Assembly: GCF_000311785.1 (NCBI RefSeq)
Contig: NZ_HE978535.1
Location: 495,076 to 559,075, forward strand
Length of the DNA: 64,000 nucleotides
Source: Brevibacillus massiliensis
GTDB taxonomy: Bacteria > Bacillota > Bacilli > Brevibacillales > Brevibacillaceae
Direction: 5' to 3'
Below the pieces are notes generated by a model, which worked only from the letters and a program-made list of their open reading frames with translations, was not told the DNA's origin and ran no database searches. Of this stretch, positions 16,729-25,522 are shown one piece after another. Made by a program: the position numbers and the translations under genes. Every line of letters begins with the position of its first letter. Positions within the stretch are counted from its first letter, which is position 1.

Positions 16729-17391
16729 TCACATCAGGAACATGGCGACAATCGTCGTTGCGACAAGCCCGATCACGACCGGCAGCAGGTTGCGGCGAGC
16801 CAGCTCAAACGGGCTGACATTGCAGATCGCCGCAGCCGGGATCAACGCCCAGGGGATGATCGTTCCGCCGCCCACCCAAATGGCGGCAATCTGGCCCAGC
16901 GCCGTCAGGGTGGCAATGCCGGTGCCAAGCGCGTGGGCAAATAACCCGGCGACCGAACCCGCCAAGGTAATCCCGGAAAAACCGGAACCGTCAAGGCCGG
17001 TAATAACGCCCACAGTCGTCAAGGTCACGGCAGCCACTTCCTTGTTCAGCGGGATCGTGTTCGCCAGGGCGATGCCCAGGTCGTTGACGATGCCCTGCGA
17101 ACCTGCTGGCAGCACTTCCCCGAAGACCTGCGTGAAGCCGCTGTCTCCCATGTAAAAGAAAGCGGCGATGGGGATCACCGGACCAAACACCTTAAAGCCG
17201 AACTGAAAGCCTTTGATCAGGCAGTCTGTCGCCTGCTCAAGCCCCTTTCCCTTATAAGCCAAGAGGACCGACAACAGCAGGATGACCAGCGCTGTTCCGC
17301 CGACCAGCGCGGTGGCGTTGCCGCCTTTTAGGTCAAACCAGAACATCGCCAGCACATCCAACAGGAACAGGAGCGGAACGAGTACGGCCAA
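16729..17391 (-). pseudogene. C-terminal half of a membrane transporter, N-terminus missing
   Basis: The frame encodes about 220 residues with six or so hydrophobic segments and the motif VITGLDGSGFSGITLAG. The reading frame upstream of the only possible start (TTG 17391) still reads like protein (KPALLSAGIRRG) back to a stop near 17426, with no ribosome site, so the beginning has been lost. The overall pattern resembles the second half of roughly 440-residue anion or C4-dicarboxylate-type permeases, but I cannot name the family. It lies convergent with lysP and divergent from the MoxR gene. Confidence 0.5.
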
Positions 17392-17526
17392 CCCCCGGCG
17401 AATTCCGGCGGACAGCAGGGCAGGCTTGCTTGAGTTATGCCACTATTAAGGATGATAGAAAGCATACATGCACATAGGAGGAGAGGCGCCCTGTGCCGGC
17501 GAGATGCGGGCGCGGCGCCGACATAG

Positions 17527-18831
17527 ATGAAGACAGACACAGCAAAGCTGCATGCAAAACTGGAGCAGGCGTTTGAGCTTTTGGAGAAGCGGTTTCTGGA
17601 GCGAAGCGAGCTGATCCGACTTCTGTTTTTGAGCATGATGAGCGGCGAAAACGCGTTGCTGATCGGCCCCCCCGGCACAGCCAAGTCGCAATTGGCGCGG
17701 TCGCTGGCTCAGTTGTTTGGGACGGAGCACTGGTTTGATTACCTGCTGACCCGGTTTACCACGCCGGATGAAATCTTTGGTCCGGTCTCGCTGCAGCAGT
17801 TGAAGCAGGATCAGTACGTACGCAAGACGGCCGGCTACCTGCCGACAGCCCAGTTCGCTTTTCTGGACGAAATTTTCAAGGCAAACAGCGCGATCCTCAA
17901 CGCGCTGCTGTCCATCCTGCACGAACGCGTCTTCTTTAACGGGCGGGAGCGGGAAGAGGTGCCGCTGCTGTTTTTGATCGCGGCCTCCAACGAGCTGCCT
18001 GACGAGTACGAACAGCTTGCCGCGCTGTACGACCGCTTTTTAGTCCGCTACGAAGTCAGGTATCTACAGACCGCTTCCAGTTATGAGGCGATGTTCCAGC
18101 TTCCGACTGAACCGCTGCCGGTTCTCTTCTCGCTGTACGATGTCAAGGATATACAGGCAGCGGCAAAGCAGGTGACGATTCCGGAATCGATCGTCTATTT
18201 TCTGTACCGTCTCAAGCAGGATTTGGAAGAGAAGGAATTTACCTTGTCAGACCGCAGATGGAGCAAGATCGGCCACGTATGGAAAACGTCTGCCGCCTTG
18301 AACGGACGCGAGGTCGTAAACGCCTGGGATACGGTGTATACGCCGCACATGCTGTGGGAGGTGCCGGAGGATTTGGAGGCGGTGCAGCAGATATTCGACG
18401 CCCGTTTCACGGAACTGTTGAAAGCCGAAGTGCAAAACGAGCTGCCGCTGCGCCGGTTTAAGCAGGTGGCAGACAAGTGGATGGACAAGGAAGCGGATCT
18501 GCACGCCTTCCAGTTTAAAAAGGAGATCGGCTCCCGGCTCGGCAAGGAAGCTCTGGAGGAATACCGCTTGCTCCTGGAGGAAAGCCGTCAGGAGGTAGAG
18601 GAGACTGCCCGCTTGCTCCGTGACAAGCTCGTCGACTGGCAGGCCAAGGAGCGGGATTTGGCCGGAATAATCCGCAAGAAGAATTTTTTGCTGCTGCAGG
18701 TGGAAAAGTATACGGTTAAATACGCCCATCTGCGAATAGAAGGAGAGCGGATTTTGCAGATGCTGCAGGGGTTCTACCGGACCGTGTTCGACCGGGAGAT
18801 CCCCGGCGCCGAGTACGATTATACGCTGTAG
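17527..18831 (+). CDS. MoxR-family AAA+ ATPase (RavA-like)
   Basis: 434 residues. Walker A GPPGTAKS (about 47-54), Walker B FLDEIFK (about 115), sensor 1 AASNELP, and the arginine-finger region LYDRFLVR are all present. The C-terminal 200 residues are helical with a coiled coil, as in RavA (LARA-type region not clearly visible). The ATG lacks a strong ribosome site. The next gene, 23 bp downstream, encodes a VWA protein, the standard partner. RavA/ViaA pairs act as chaperone-like AAA+ systems, in E. coli linked to respiratory complexes. The specific client here is unknown. Confidence 0.85.
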   Translation: MKTDTAKLHAKLEQAFELLEKRFLERSELIRLLFLSMMSGENALLIGPPGTAKSQLARSLAQLFGTEHWFDYLLTRFTTPDEIFGPVSLQQLKQDQYVRKTAGYLPTAQFAFLDEIFKANSAILNALLSILHERVFFNGREREEVPLLFLIAASNELPDEYEQLAALYDRFLVRYEVRYLQTASSYEAMFQLPTEPLPVLFSLYDVKDIQAAAKQVTIPESIVYFLYRLKQDLEEKEFTLSDRRWSKIGHVWKTSAALNGREVVNAWDTVYTPHMLWEVPEDLEAVQQIFDARFTELLKAEVQNELPLRRFKQVADKWMDKEADLHAFQFKKEIGSRLGKEALEEYRLLLEESRQEVEETARLLRDKLVDWQAKERDLAGIIRKKNFLLLQVEKYTVKYAHLRIEGERILQMLQGFYRTVFDREIPGAEYDYTL

Positions 18832-18854
18832 CATGAACATGCAGGAGGCAAAAG

Positions 18855-20558
18855 ATGATCATACGCTGCCATCGCGTCGACCAGTACGTGTTCGACGCGT
18901 ATTTTCATTCGTCCCGGGTCGCGATCGAGTGGATCGAAGAAGCCAAGCAAAGGGCTCCCTGGCTTGACCGGGCCCTGCTTGCCGATTTTTTTCTCTGTTT
19001 TTTCCTGGAGAATCCGGAAATAGATGAAACCAAGGAAGTGCCCCTGTTTCACCGCTGGATGGTGCGCCATCTGTTAAAACAGTACTTTTATCACAGCATT
19101 CATCCGCGGACGGTCAACCAGGAGGCAGCCGCGTTTAAAACGGCGGTGAAAGCGCTGATGTGGCTGAGCGAATCCTTTGCCGAAGAAGCCGCCAAGCGTG
19201 AGACGGAGCGGGCCCAAAATACGATCGGACTGCAGGGCAAAAAAGGAGGGCAGGGCGAGGAATCGTTTGGCATCACCGAGCATTTGTCCAAGGCGCAGCT
19301 GGAAAAGCTGCAGCTGGTCGGCTACACGCTGCAGTACGGCAAGCGAAGCATCGAAGAGCGGGAACAAAAAAGCGATACGAAGCCGCTGGTTGAAGCGGAA
19401 ATTCGCGCGCTGCGCGAGCGGATCCAAGAGGCGCAAGAGGAGATGAAGACGCAGTTCACCAAGCGAGGCAAACTGCAGCAGAAACTGAAAAAGCTGAAAG
19501 AAGAGCTGGCTCAGCGGGAAAAACAGCAGGAGAGGCTCTCCCGCCAGGAGCGGGAAGCACTTGCGGCCATTGAAAGCGAACTGGGGGGATGGCTGAACCA
19601 ATCCCTGCAGGCGGCATTAGGGGAACAGGACGATGAGACACTGCTCGTCGACGAACTGCTTCGCGCCAGCCAGCGAATCGCCAACCGCCGCTGGGGAACA
19701 GAGTTGGGGAAGCTGCGCAGGCAAGCGTATGAACAGTACCTCCTGTGGGTTAACAAGTTGAAGCGAAACCCGGAGTTGATTGCCTTCCTTGAGGACGTGG
19801 GACGCAGCGTGCAGCAATTCCGCGTCAAGCGCAGGGAGATTCGCTCCCGGAACATTCCCGAAGAATACGTTGACCTGCGTCAGTCCAATGACGTATCGCA
19901 CATGCTGCCAAGTGAAGCCGTACTCCTGGCTGATCCGGACCTGGAGACGTACTTTTCCTTAAAATGGGTGGAACAAAAACTGTTTACCTATGACGCCTGC
20001 GGTTGGATCGAAGAGCCGCCGAGAGGGCCGGTCATTTGCATGCTGGACACGTCCCACTCGATGCGAGGCGGCAAGCTTCGGCTCGCCCAGGTGTTCGTCA
20101 TGACGTTTGCGGCACTCTGCCTCATGGAGCGCCGCGACTTTTACCTCTTGCTGTTCGGGGCCAAAGGGGAGCTGGTGGAGCAGCCGCTGTACCACCGCCG
20201 GCCTGATTGGGAAGCGTTCTACGCCTTGGCCCGGATGGCTTTTGGCGGCGGGACGCACTTTGATGCGCCGATGAAACGCGGGATTCAGATTGTCGAGCAG
20301 AATCCCGCGTTTCACGGTGCGGATCTGGTCATGGTAACAGACGGCATCGGAGCGATCTCCCCCTATGTACAGGCGATGCTGGCCGATGCCGGAGGACGCA
20401 AACAGCTCAAGCTGCATACGCTGTTGATCGGCTCGGCCCGCCAGCATCTCGTCTCCCGGTACGATATTTACGGCGTCTCCCACCGGATTCGCTTTGCTGC
20501 CAGTTGGGAGAGTGCAGGAGAAGAACAGACGGGGCTGCTGCTTGATGTTTTCGGCTGA
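18855..20558 (+). CDS. VWA-domain protein (ViaA-like)
   Basis: 567 residues. The first 200 are helical. A long charged coiled coil runs from about 160 to 260 (EEREQKSD, then Lys/Glu/Gln-rich). A von Willebrand A domain occupies about 385-560 with MIDAS motif DTSHSM (about 397-402), the Thr in GGGTHFDAP, and the Asp in VMVTDGIG. AGGAGG precedes the ATG. It forms a two-gene operon with the MoxR ATPase, matching the RavA-ViaA arrangement. Confidence 0.86.
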   Translation: MIIRCHRVDQYVFDAYFHSSRVAIEWIEEAKQRAPWLDRALLADFFLCFFLENPEIDETKEVPLFHRWMVRHLLKQYFYHSIHPRTVNQEAAAFKTAVKALMWLSESFAEEAAKRETERAQNTIGLQGKKGGQGEESFGITEHLSKAQLEKLQLVGYTLQYGKRSIEEREQKSDTKPLVEAEIRALRERIQEAQEEMKTQFTKRGKLQQKLKKLKEELAQREKQQERLSRQEREALAAIESELGGWLNQSLQAALGEQDDETLLVDELLRASQRIANRRWGTELGKLRRQAYEQYLLWVNKLKRNPELIAFLEDVGRSVQQFRVKRREIRSRNIPEEYVDLRQSNDVSHMLPSEAVLLADPDLETYFSLKWVEQKLFTYDACGWIEEPPRGPVICMLDTSHSMRGGKLRLAQVFVMTFAALCLMERRDFYLLLFGAKGELVEQPLYHRRPDWEAFYALARMAFGGGTHFDAPMKRGIQIVEQNPAFHGADLVMVTDGIGAISPYVQAMLADAGGRKQLKLHTLLIGSARQHLVSRYDIYGVSHRIRFAASWESAGEEQTGLLLDVFG

Positions 20559-20578
20559 GCCTCCCGCGGTCGCAGCCG

Positions 20579-21454
20579 TCAGACGACCCGTTTGAGCAGG
20601 GCAGGTCCGAATTCCAGCTCGGCGAATTTTTCCGCCACACGCTCCCGCTGGTAATTCCAGGCCGCTTCTTCGAGCGTCAGTTCTACCGGAACGTCGCATA
20701 AAATCGTGGCCAGCCTGCGGCTCAAATAGACCTGTTCGCGATGTTCTTCCAGGCGTTCGCGCAGTTTTCCCGAGACCTTGTCCAGATTGGCGTACAACTC
20801 GTCTACGCTGCCGTATTCGCGAATCAGCTTGAGCGCGGTTTTTTCGCCCACTCCCGGACAGCCCGGGATGCAATCCGATGCGTCACCCTGCAGCGCTTTC
20901 AAGTCGATCACCTGCTTCGGGGTGATGCCGCGAAGCTCGAACAGACTGTCCGGCGTATAGTGTTCGTGTTTTCCGCCGTTTTTCAATATCTTGACACTCA
21001 CCTGCGGGCCGACTAACTGCAGGCTGTCGTAATCCCCGGTAGCGATGACGACCTGATGCCCGTCTGCGGCAAAACGCGTGCTGAGCGTTCCCAGGATATC
21101 ATCCCCCTCAAATCCGGGACAGCCGACACTAGGCACGGAAAACGCGTCCGTCATTTCTTTTACCAGGTCAAATTGCGGGACGAGCTCCTCGGGAGGGAGA
21201 GCCCGATTCGTTTTGTACCCGTCATACCACTGGCTGCGGACCAGCGTCTCCCTGGATGCAACGTCCCAGCCTACGGCAACATGGGTAGGCCGGGTGAGCT
21301 GAACGTAATCGAGCATCATCTTGGTAAAGCCGTAGACGGCATTGGTGTAGACACCTGACGTCGTCTGCCGGACACTGCCGCCCCATGATGAGGCGTAGAA
21401 GGCACGAAACAGGAAGCTCATGCCGTCGATAAGCAAAATGGTATGGCTGTTCAC
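20579..21454 (-). CDS. 5'-3' exonuclease, PolA N-terminal-domain type
   Basis: 291 residues from a GTG at 21454, chosen for the upstream GAAAGGGGT site; the open frame extends further to 21562 without a site. It has FEN-type motifs: LLIDGMSFLFRAFYA (residues 6-20), FEGDDILG near 120, TGDYDSLQL near 140, and the helix-3-turn-helix GCPGVGEKTALKLI near 205. This is the stand-alone form found in many Bacillales (YpcP-like), which removes RNA primers or flaps. The domain is complete and no polymerase follows. Confidence 0.88.
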   Translation of the reverse strand: MNSHTILLIDGMSFLFRAFYASSWGGSVRQTTSGVYTNAVYGFTKMMLDYVQLTRPTHVAVGWDVASRETLVRSQWYDGYKTNRALPPEELVPQFDLVKEMTDAFSVPSVGCPGFEGDDILGTLSTRFAADGHQVVIATGDYDSLQLVGPQVSVKILKNGGKHEHYTPDSLFELRGITPKQVIDLKALQGDASDCIPGCPGVGEKTALKLIREYGSVDELYANLDKVSGKLRERLEEHREQVYLSRRLATILCDVPVELTLEEAAWNYQRERVAEKFAELEFGPALLKRVV

Positions 21455-21694
21455 AGTCAAACCCCTTTCCGAAGAACCATGTAACCCGTCTATTATAGCA
21501 TGTCCGAAGCGAAAAGAGGGAAGAGCGTCTGGTGGGTTCTGCTGCTTGGCGATACAATACAAACAAAACGGTCATGACCGTTTTCCCCTCTCATCGGGGG
21601 ACAAAAGTGTTGACCGCAAGCGGTCACATCCATGTTTTATGAAAAACGTCGAGACGTTTTTCACAGAAAACAAACGAATCAGGCAGGAGGACGT

Positions 21695-22036
21695 ATGGAA
21701 ACGATATACTGTCTCGTACCAGCGGCATACTGGCAGAATTATGCCGGCAAAACGGAATACATACCGCGCGATTACGACGAGGAGGGGTTCATTCACGCCA
21801 CAAAAGGGGATGATCTGCTCGTCAAAGTGGCCAATCGCGTCTACCGCGATTTTACAGGCGAACTGTTGGTGCTGGTGATCGACGAATCCAGAGTTGCGGC
21901 AGAGATCAAATACGAACGGGCAAAGGACGGGCTGCTTTACCCGCACATCTACGGCGCCTTAAATCAGGACGCCATCATCCAGATTCGCAGGATGGACAAG
22001 GCGAGCGATGGATGGAGGCTGGGTGACGGGGTGTAA
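21695..22036 (+). CDS. DUF952 family protein
   Basis: 113 residues from ATG 21695 after GGAGGACGT. It starts METIYCLVPAAYWQ and has the family core DEEGFIHATKGDDLL with a conserved His, and LLYPHIYGALN with a second His. DUF952 proteins are small, of unknown role, with an ADP-ribosyltransferase-like fold suggested by the paired His and LYPHIYG motif. It is a single gene preceded by a weak inverted repeat (AAACGTCGAGACGTTT near 21639). Confidence 0.8.
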   Translation: METIYCLVPAAYWQNYAGKTEYIPRDYDEEGFIHATKGDDLLVKVANRVYRDFTGELLVLVIDESRVAAEIKYERAKDGLLYPHIYGALNQDAIIQIRRMDKASDGWRLGDGV

Positions 22037-22087
22037 AACGGCTCGCTTAACAGATTTTGCTTCACTGATGCAGGTATTTGAACGCTT

Positions 22088-22203
22088 GGACCGAGGGATG
22101 ATAGTAACACCGGACGCCCTGTTGCGGCTGGCGAGATGGTTTCCATCGTCTCTCGGTCCCTTGGGAGGAAGCCTGGCGGCTGACGGTGCAAATCCGTCCC
22201 GGG
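22088..22203 (+). ncRNA. Structured 5' leader of unknown type ahead of the spore protein gene
   Basis: GGACCGAGGGATGAT (22088-22102) pairs with ATCGTCTCTCGGTCC (22145-22159) to give a 15-bp stem with one G-T-rich section, enclosing a G/C-rich 42-nt loop. A second hairpin (GACGG 22182-22186 with CCGTC 22194-22198, loop TGCAAAT) follows, 36 nt before the SASP start. No T-run is present, so it is not a terminator. It does not fit the cobalamin, T-box, SAM, glycine or c-di-GMP consensus that I know. It may control stability or translation of the spore mRNA. Confidence 0.4.
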
Positions 22204-22234
22204 AGAAAAAATTCTGCTTAAGGAGGCAAAACAA

Positions 22235-22429
22235 ATGGCTAACAACGGTAGCAGCAACAACCTGTTGGTTCCGCAAGCAAACGCAGCCCTGGATCAACTG
22301 AAGTACGAAATCGCTGCTGAATTTGGCGTACAGCTTGGCGCAGATACGACCTCCCGTCAGAACGGTTCTGTTGGAGGAGAAATCACCAAGCGTCTGGTAA
22401 GCTTCGCCGAACAACAACTCTCCCGTTAA
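22235..22429 (+). CDS. Alpha/beta-type small acid-soluble spore protein
   Basis: 64 residues. It contains the family pattern: [14 protein letters not shown] (residues 19-32), the GPR protease cleavage region EIAAEFGV, and the C-terminal [16 protein letters not shown]. These proteins coat spore DNA and protect it from UV. The ribosome site is AAGGAGGC. A sigma-G promoter would be expected, but I could not place one with confidence. A terminator follows. Confidence 0.95.
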   Translation: MANNGSSNNLLVPQANAALDQLKYEIAAEFGVQLGADTTSRQNGSVGGEITKRLVSFAEQQLSR

Positions 22430-22449
22430 CCAAACTGAATAGCTGGATG

Positions 22450-22476
22450 AAGGATCCCTGCGGGGGTCCTTTTTGC
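22450..22476 (+). terminator. Rho-independent terminator after the SASP gene
   Basis: AAGGATCCC pairs with GGGGTCCTT around a TGCG loop, followed by TTTTT. Confidence 0.8.
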
Positions 22477-22571
22477 CTTTTTCTCGGAAAACGGGCAGAT
22501 CGAAGAACCGTTTTTCCGGACTAGTCATAGGATACAGTGTTCACACTTGCGCTTTGGAGGAGGTGGAGTAG

Positions 22572-22658
22572 ATGTCCCGGTGTGGATTTGACGATTTTTT
22601 GATCGTATTAGTCTTGTTCATCCTGCTCGTTATCGTTAGTACGACATTCGATTGCTAA
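22572..22658 (+). CDS. YjcZ-type short sporulation peptide
   Basis: 28 residues, starting MSRCGFDDFLIVLVLFILL and ending in a Cys. It has the pattern of YjcZ-family peptides: a short polar Gly-rich head then one hydrophobic helix. A strong GGAGGAGGTGG lies 7 bp before ATG 22572. It sits between the SASP and a coat-type gene, consistent with expression in sporulation. The family is functionally undefined. Confidence 0.7.
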   Translation: MSRCGFDDFLIVLVLFILLVIVSTTFDC

Positions 22659-22693
22659 CTGACGTATCCGTGACAGACGGGAGTTGAAGCCAA

Positions 22694-22975
22694 ATGGTCA
22701 AAAGAGAGACAAAAAAATTGCTGCGCGACCATCCAGAATTTTCTGCATGGCTGAAACAACACCCTGACAAACGCGAAACGGTTCGTAAAAATCCCGCTTC
22801 CATACGTCAATTGTTTTCAGAATGGCAGATGGCAAACCGGCGTCGGCGCTTATTCACTTCTTTGGATTTCAGTCAATGGGCAAGCAAAGCCAGACGGATC
22901 TCTGAAGTGCTGGAGAACATGAATGCTGTCATGGGAATGATGGCAGAAGACTCGAACAAAAAACAGGGAGACTGA
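22694..22975 (+). CDS. Small YlbD-like coat protein candidate
   Basis: 93 basic residues. The stretch HPEFSAWLKQHPDKRE followed by VRKNPASIRQLFSEW resembles the core of the Bacillus YlbD coat family (short helices with HP and a terminal EW). The family is usually longer (about 130), so the call is tentative. The ribosome site is weak (GGGAGTTGAAG). It is followed by a terminator and lies in a small sporulation neighbourhood. Confidence 0.5.
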   Translation: MVKRETKKLLRDHPEFSAWLKQHPDKRETVRKNPASIRQLFSEWQMANRRRRLFTSLDFSQWASKARRISEVLENMNAVMGMMAEDSNKKQGD

Positions 22976-22980
22976 AGATT

Positions 22981-23004
22981 GGCACTTTTCCGGTGCCTTT
23001 TTTT
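22981..23004 (+). terminator. Rho-independent terminator
   Basis: GGCAC and GGTGCC pair around TTTTCC, followed by TTTTTTT. Confidence 0.8.
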
Positions 23005-23101
23005 GACAGCAAACATCGTCTGGAAATCCCTTCCCAGCGGCAGATGCTTGTGCTACCCTAGGTAATGACGAGAAAACATGAAACAGGAATGGGGATTATC
23101 G

Positions 23102-24196
23102 ATGGCACAGGTAGAGAGACACGGACACGGCGGCGATTTGTGGTCTGCCGGGGAAATATTTGGGGTAAATCCACTAGAATTGCTTGATTTTAGTGCCAAT
23201 ATCAATCCCTTGGGGCCGCCGGACGGACTTTTTGCAAGGCTGGTACAAGCCCTGCCGGACATCACCCGCTATCCCGACCCCACCTGCCGGACATATCGCC
23301 GCAAGCTGAGCGGACATCTGGGGGTAGCGGCGGAACAGCTCCTCATCGGCAACGGGGCGGCAGAATGCCTCCAGCTTGCGGTCACGGCACTTTCTCCGAA
23401 GCGCGTTGGATTGGTATATCCGTCTTTTTCCGAATACGAAAGCGCAGCGAGAAAAGCCGGCTGCGAGATACTTCCGCTGTATACGAGTGCAGAACAAGAT
23501 TTTTTGCCGGAATTGGATCAGCTGCTCGCCTTGATCGGCAGATCAGACATGGTATTTCTGGGACATCCCAACAACCCGACAGGCAACCACCTGCCGCTTG
23601 CCGCGCTGTTGGAAGCCGCCCGGGCTTGCTCTGAGCACAAGACATATTTATGCGTTGATGAAGCGTTTATCGATTTTTTGCCTGATGGAGAGGAGCTCTC
23701 GCTGCTCTCTCGGTTAAATGATTTTCCGTATCTGCTAGTATTTCGCTCTTTGACGAAAATGTATGCGGTTCCGGGGCTTAGGTTGGGCTACGCGGCGGCT
23801 GCCGAATCGGTGATCACCCGCATGGCCGAGAAGCAGATTCCCTGGAGCGTCAACCATCTGGCACAGGTCGCCGGAGAATACCTGCTTGAGGCCAAGGATT
23901 TTATCGCAAGGTCACAGCAGTTCGCAGCCGCGCAGCGTGAGAGATTGGCTGCTGGCCTGGCGCGAATACATGGCGTACGGGTCTTTCCGAGCCGGACGAA
24001 TTACCTGCTGCTTTGCGTGAGCGGGGTATCGTCATATGAACTGCAGCAGCGGCTGGCGGCACATGGCCTGTTGATCCGAAATTGCAGTATGTATCCCGGG
24101 TTGGAGGACGGCTACGTGCGGGTGGCCGTCAAAGGGGATGCGGAGAACAGGCGTCTGTTGGACGCATTGACCCAGGCGCTTGAAGGAGAGAGGTAA
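23102..24196 (+). CDS. cobD: L-threonine-O-3-phosphate decarboxylase (cobalamin synthesis)
   Basis: 364 residues of fold-type I PLP aminotransferase. It begins VERHGHGGDLW, the usual CobD start, and shows LLIGNGAAE, the substrate loop HPNNPTGNHLP, the Asp in CVDEAFIDF, and the PLP lysine in FRSLTKMYAVPGLRLGY (about residue 222). An ATG 24 bp upstream is an alternative; 23102 is preferred because family members start near here. It makes (R)-1-amino-2-propanol O-2-phosphate, the linker of the cobalamin nucleotide loop. It is the first gene of a tight four-gene operon. Confidence 0.88.
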   Translation: MAQVERHGHGGDLWSAGEIFGVNPLELLDFSANINPLGPPDGLFARLVQALPDITRYPDPTCRTYRRKLSGHLGVAAEQLLIGNGAAECLQLAVTALSPKRVGLVYPSFSEYESAARKAGCEILPLYTSAEQDFLPELDQLLALIGRSDMVFLGHPNNPTGNHLPLAALLEAARACSEHKTYLCVDEAFIDFLPDGEELSLLSRLNDFPYLLVFRSLTKMYAVPGLRLGYAAAAESVITRMAEKQIPWSVNHLAQVAGEYLLEAKDFIARSQQFAAAQRERLAAGLARIHGVRVFPSRTNYLLLCVSGVSSYELQQRLAAHGLLIRNCSMYPGLEDGYVRVAVKGDAENRRLLDALTQALEGER

Positions 24197-24748
24197 ATGA
24201 GCATCTTGTTTGTCACGGGCGGAATCCGCTCCGGCAAAAGCGCGTTTGCCGAACAGCTGGCTGCAAGGTCCGGCGGTGACTCGGTCTTGTATGTCGCCAC
24301 CGGGCAAGCGTGGGACGAGGAGATGGCCGAGCGGATCAAAAACCATCAGGTGCGCCGTCCGGCAAGCTGGCAGACGCGCGAAGAGCCGCTTGCTTTGTCC
24401 GACATTGCGACGAGCTGGATCGATGTGCATACCGTGTTGTTGGAGACGTTGTCCGGATGGGTGGCCAACCTGCTGTTCACCTATCCAGAAGAGAAGTGGG
24501 GGAGCCGGCAAGCTGCCGGCGAGATCCGCCAACGGGTAGAGAAGTTCTTGAAGCAATGCGAGTCGTCTGGGCACACCTGGGTGATTGTCAGCGACGAAGC
24601 CGGCCTCGGCGGAGTCGCGGCGACACCCCTGGGCAGGGCCTTTCAGGATGCCGTTGGAGACGCGAACCAACAGGCGGCAGCCCTGGCTGAAGAAGTCTAT
24701 TTTGTGGCGGCAGGTCTACCGCTGCTGCTGAAGGGAAATAAGGAGTAG
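24197..24748 (+). CDS. cobU: Adenosylcobinamide kinase / adenosylcobinamide-phosphate guanylyltransferase
   Basis: 183 residues. P-loop GGIRSGKSAFAE (residues 8-19), the guanylylated His in NHQVRRPASW (about residue 50), and the C-terminal VGDANQQAAALAEEVYFVAAGLP are all family features. The usual DCLT motif reads ETLSGW here. The start abuts the cobD stop. It phosphorylates adenosylcobinamide and adds GMP. Upstream AAGGAGAGAGG lies inside cobD. Confidence 0.88.
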   Translation: MSILFVTGGIRSGKSAFAEQLAARSGGDSVLYVATGQAWDEEMAERIKNHQVRRPASWQTREEPLALSDIATSWIDVHTVLLETLSGWVANLLFTYPEEKWGSRQAAGEIRQRVEKFLKQCESSGHTWVIVSDEAGLGGVAATPLGRAFQDAVGDANQQAAALAEEVYFVAAGLPLLLKGNKE

Positions 24749-24751
24749 ATT

Positions 24752-25522
24752 GTGCAAATGAATGCCTTTCTGCAGGCTTTGACGTTTTTGACCAGGCTGC
24801 CGGTGCGATTTCGTCCGCAACCGGAGGCCTGGCCGCGCAGCACCGCCTACTATCCGCTGGTCGGCCTGATCATCGGTCTGGCGATCTGTTTGTTCTCATG
24901 GGTCAGCCACTTGGCTTTTCCCTCCTTTTTGGCCAGCGTGATTACGCTGGGCGGTTGGATTTGGATCACGGGCGGGCTTCATCTCGACGGATTGATGGAC
25001 GTGGCTGACGGGATCGGCTCCGCACGCTCCCGCGAGCGAATGATCGAGATCATGAAAGACAGCCGTGTCGGGGCAATGGGCGTGATCGCAGCGATTGCAA
25101 CACTGTTGGTGAAAGGAGCGGCCCTCGATGGCTTGGCTGCGGATGCGAGCGGGTATCTCCTCCTTGCTGCCATCCCGCTCTTGTCTCGGACCGGTTTGCT
25201 GCTTTCGATCCGTCACTGGCCGTACTTGCACGAACAATCGGCCGGCATGGCCCGTTCCCTCAAAGCGGGACTGACTTTGAAACGCTATGCGGCTTCCCTT
25301 TCCCTTGCCGTCTTGGCTGCATGGCTGCTGACGGGATTTTGGGCAGGGCTTGTATTTTTGCTTTGTTGGCTGCTCTTTGCCTGCCTGTTCAACCGGATGA
25401 TCACGGCCAAGCTGGGCGGGCTTTCCGGGGATGCGTACGGTGCATTGGTAGAGGGAAGCGAAGCTGTGCTGCTTGCGATCGGGGCCGCTTATCTGCATCT
25501 CGGGGGGAGCGTCGGATGGTGA
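24752..25522 (+). CDS. cobS: Cobalamin synthase (adenosylcobinamide-GDP ribazoletransferase)
   Basis: 256 residues, membrane protein with about six helices. The signature GGLHLDGLMDVADGIG (about residues 71-86) and MKDSRVGAMGVIA follow in order, with Asp/Glu that bind Mg. GTG 24752 sits 6 bp after AAGGAG; ATG 24758 is the alternative. It joins adenosylcobinamide-GDP to alpha-ribazole (phosphate). The stop overlaps cobC. Confidence 0.88.
   Translation: MQMNAFLQALTFLTRLPVRFRPQPEAWPRSTAYYPLVGLIIGLAICLFSWVSHLAFPSFLASVITLGGWIWITGGLHLDGLMDVADGIGSARSRERMIEIMKDSRVGAMGVIAAIATLLVKGAALDGLAADASGYLLLAAIPLLSRTGLLLSIRHWPYLHEQSAGMARSLKAGLTLKRYAASLSLAVLAAWLLTGFWAGLVFLLCWLLFACLFNRMITAKLGGLSGDAYGALVEGSEAVLLAIGAAYLHLGGSVGW

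Noticed and set aside
22160-22203. Cobalamin-riboswitch-like text (GGTGCAAATCC) near the cob operon
   Set aside because: The other conserved parts of the B12 box (GCCACTG and the CCGC core) are missing, and the element precedes a SASP gene, not a cobalamin gene.
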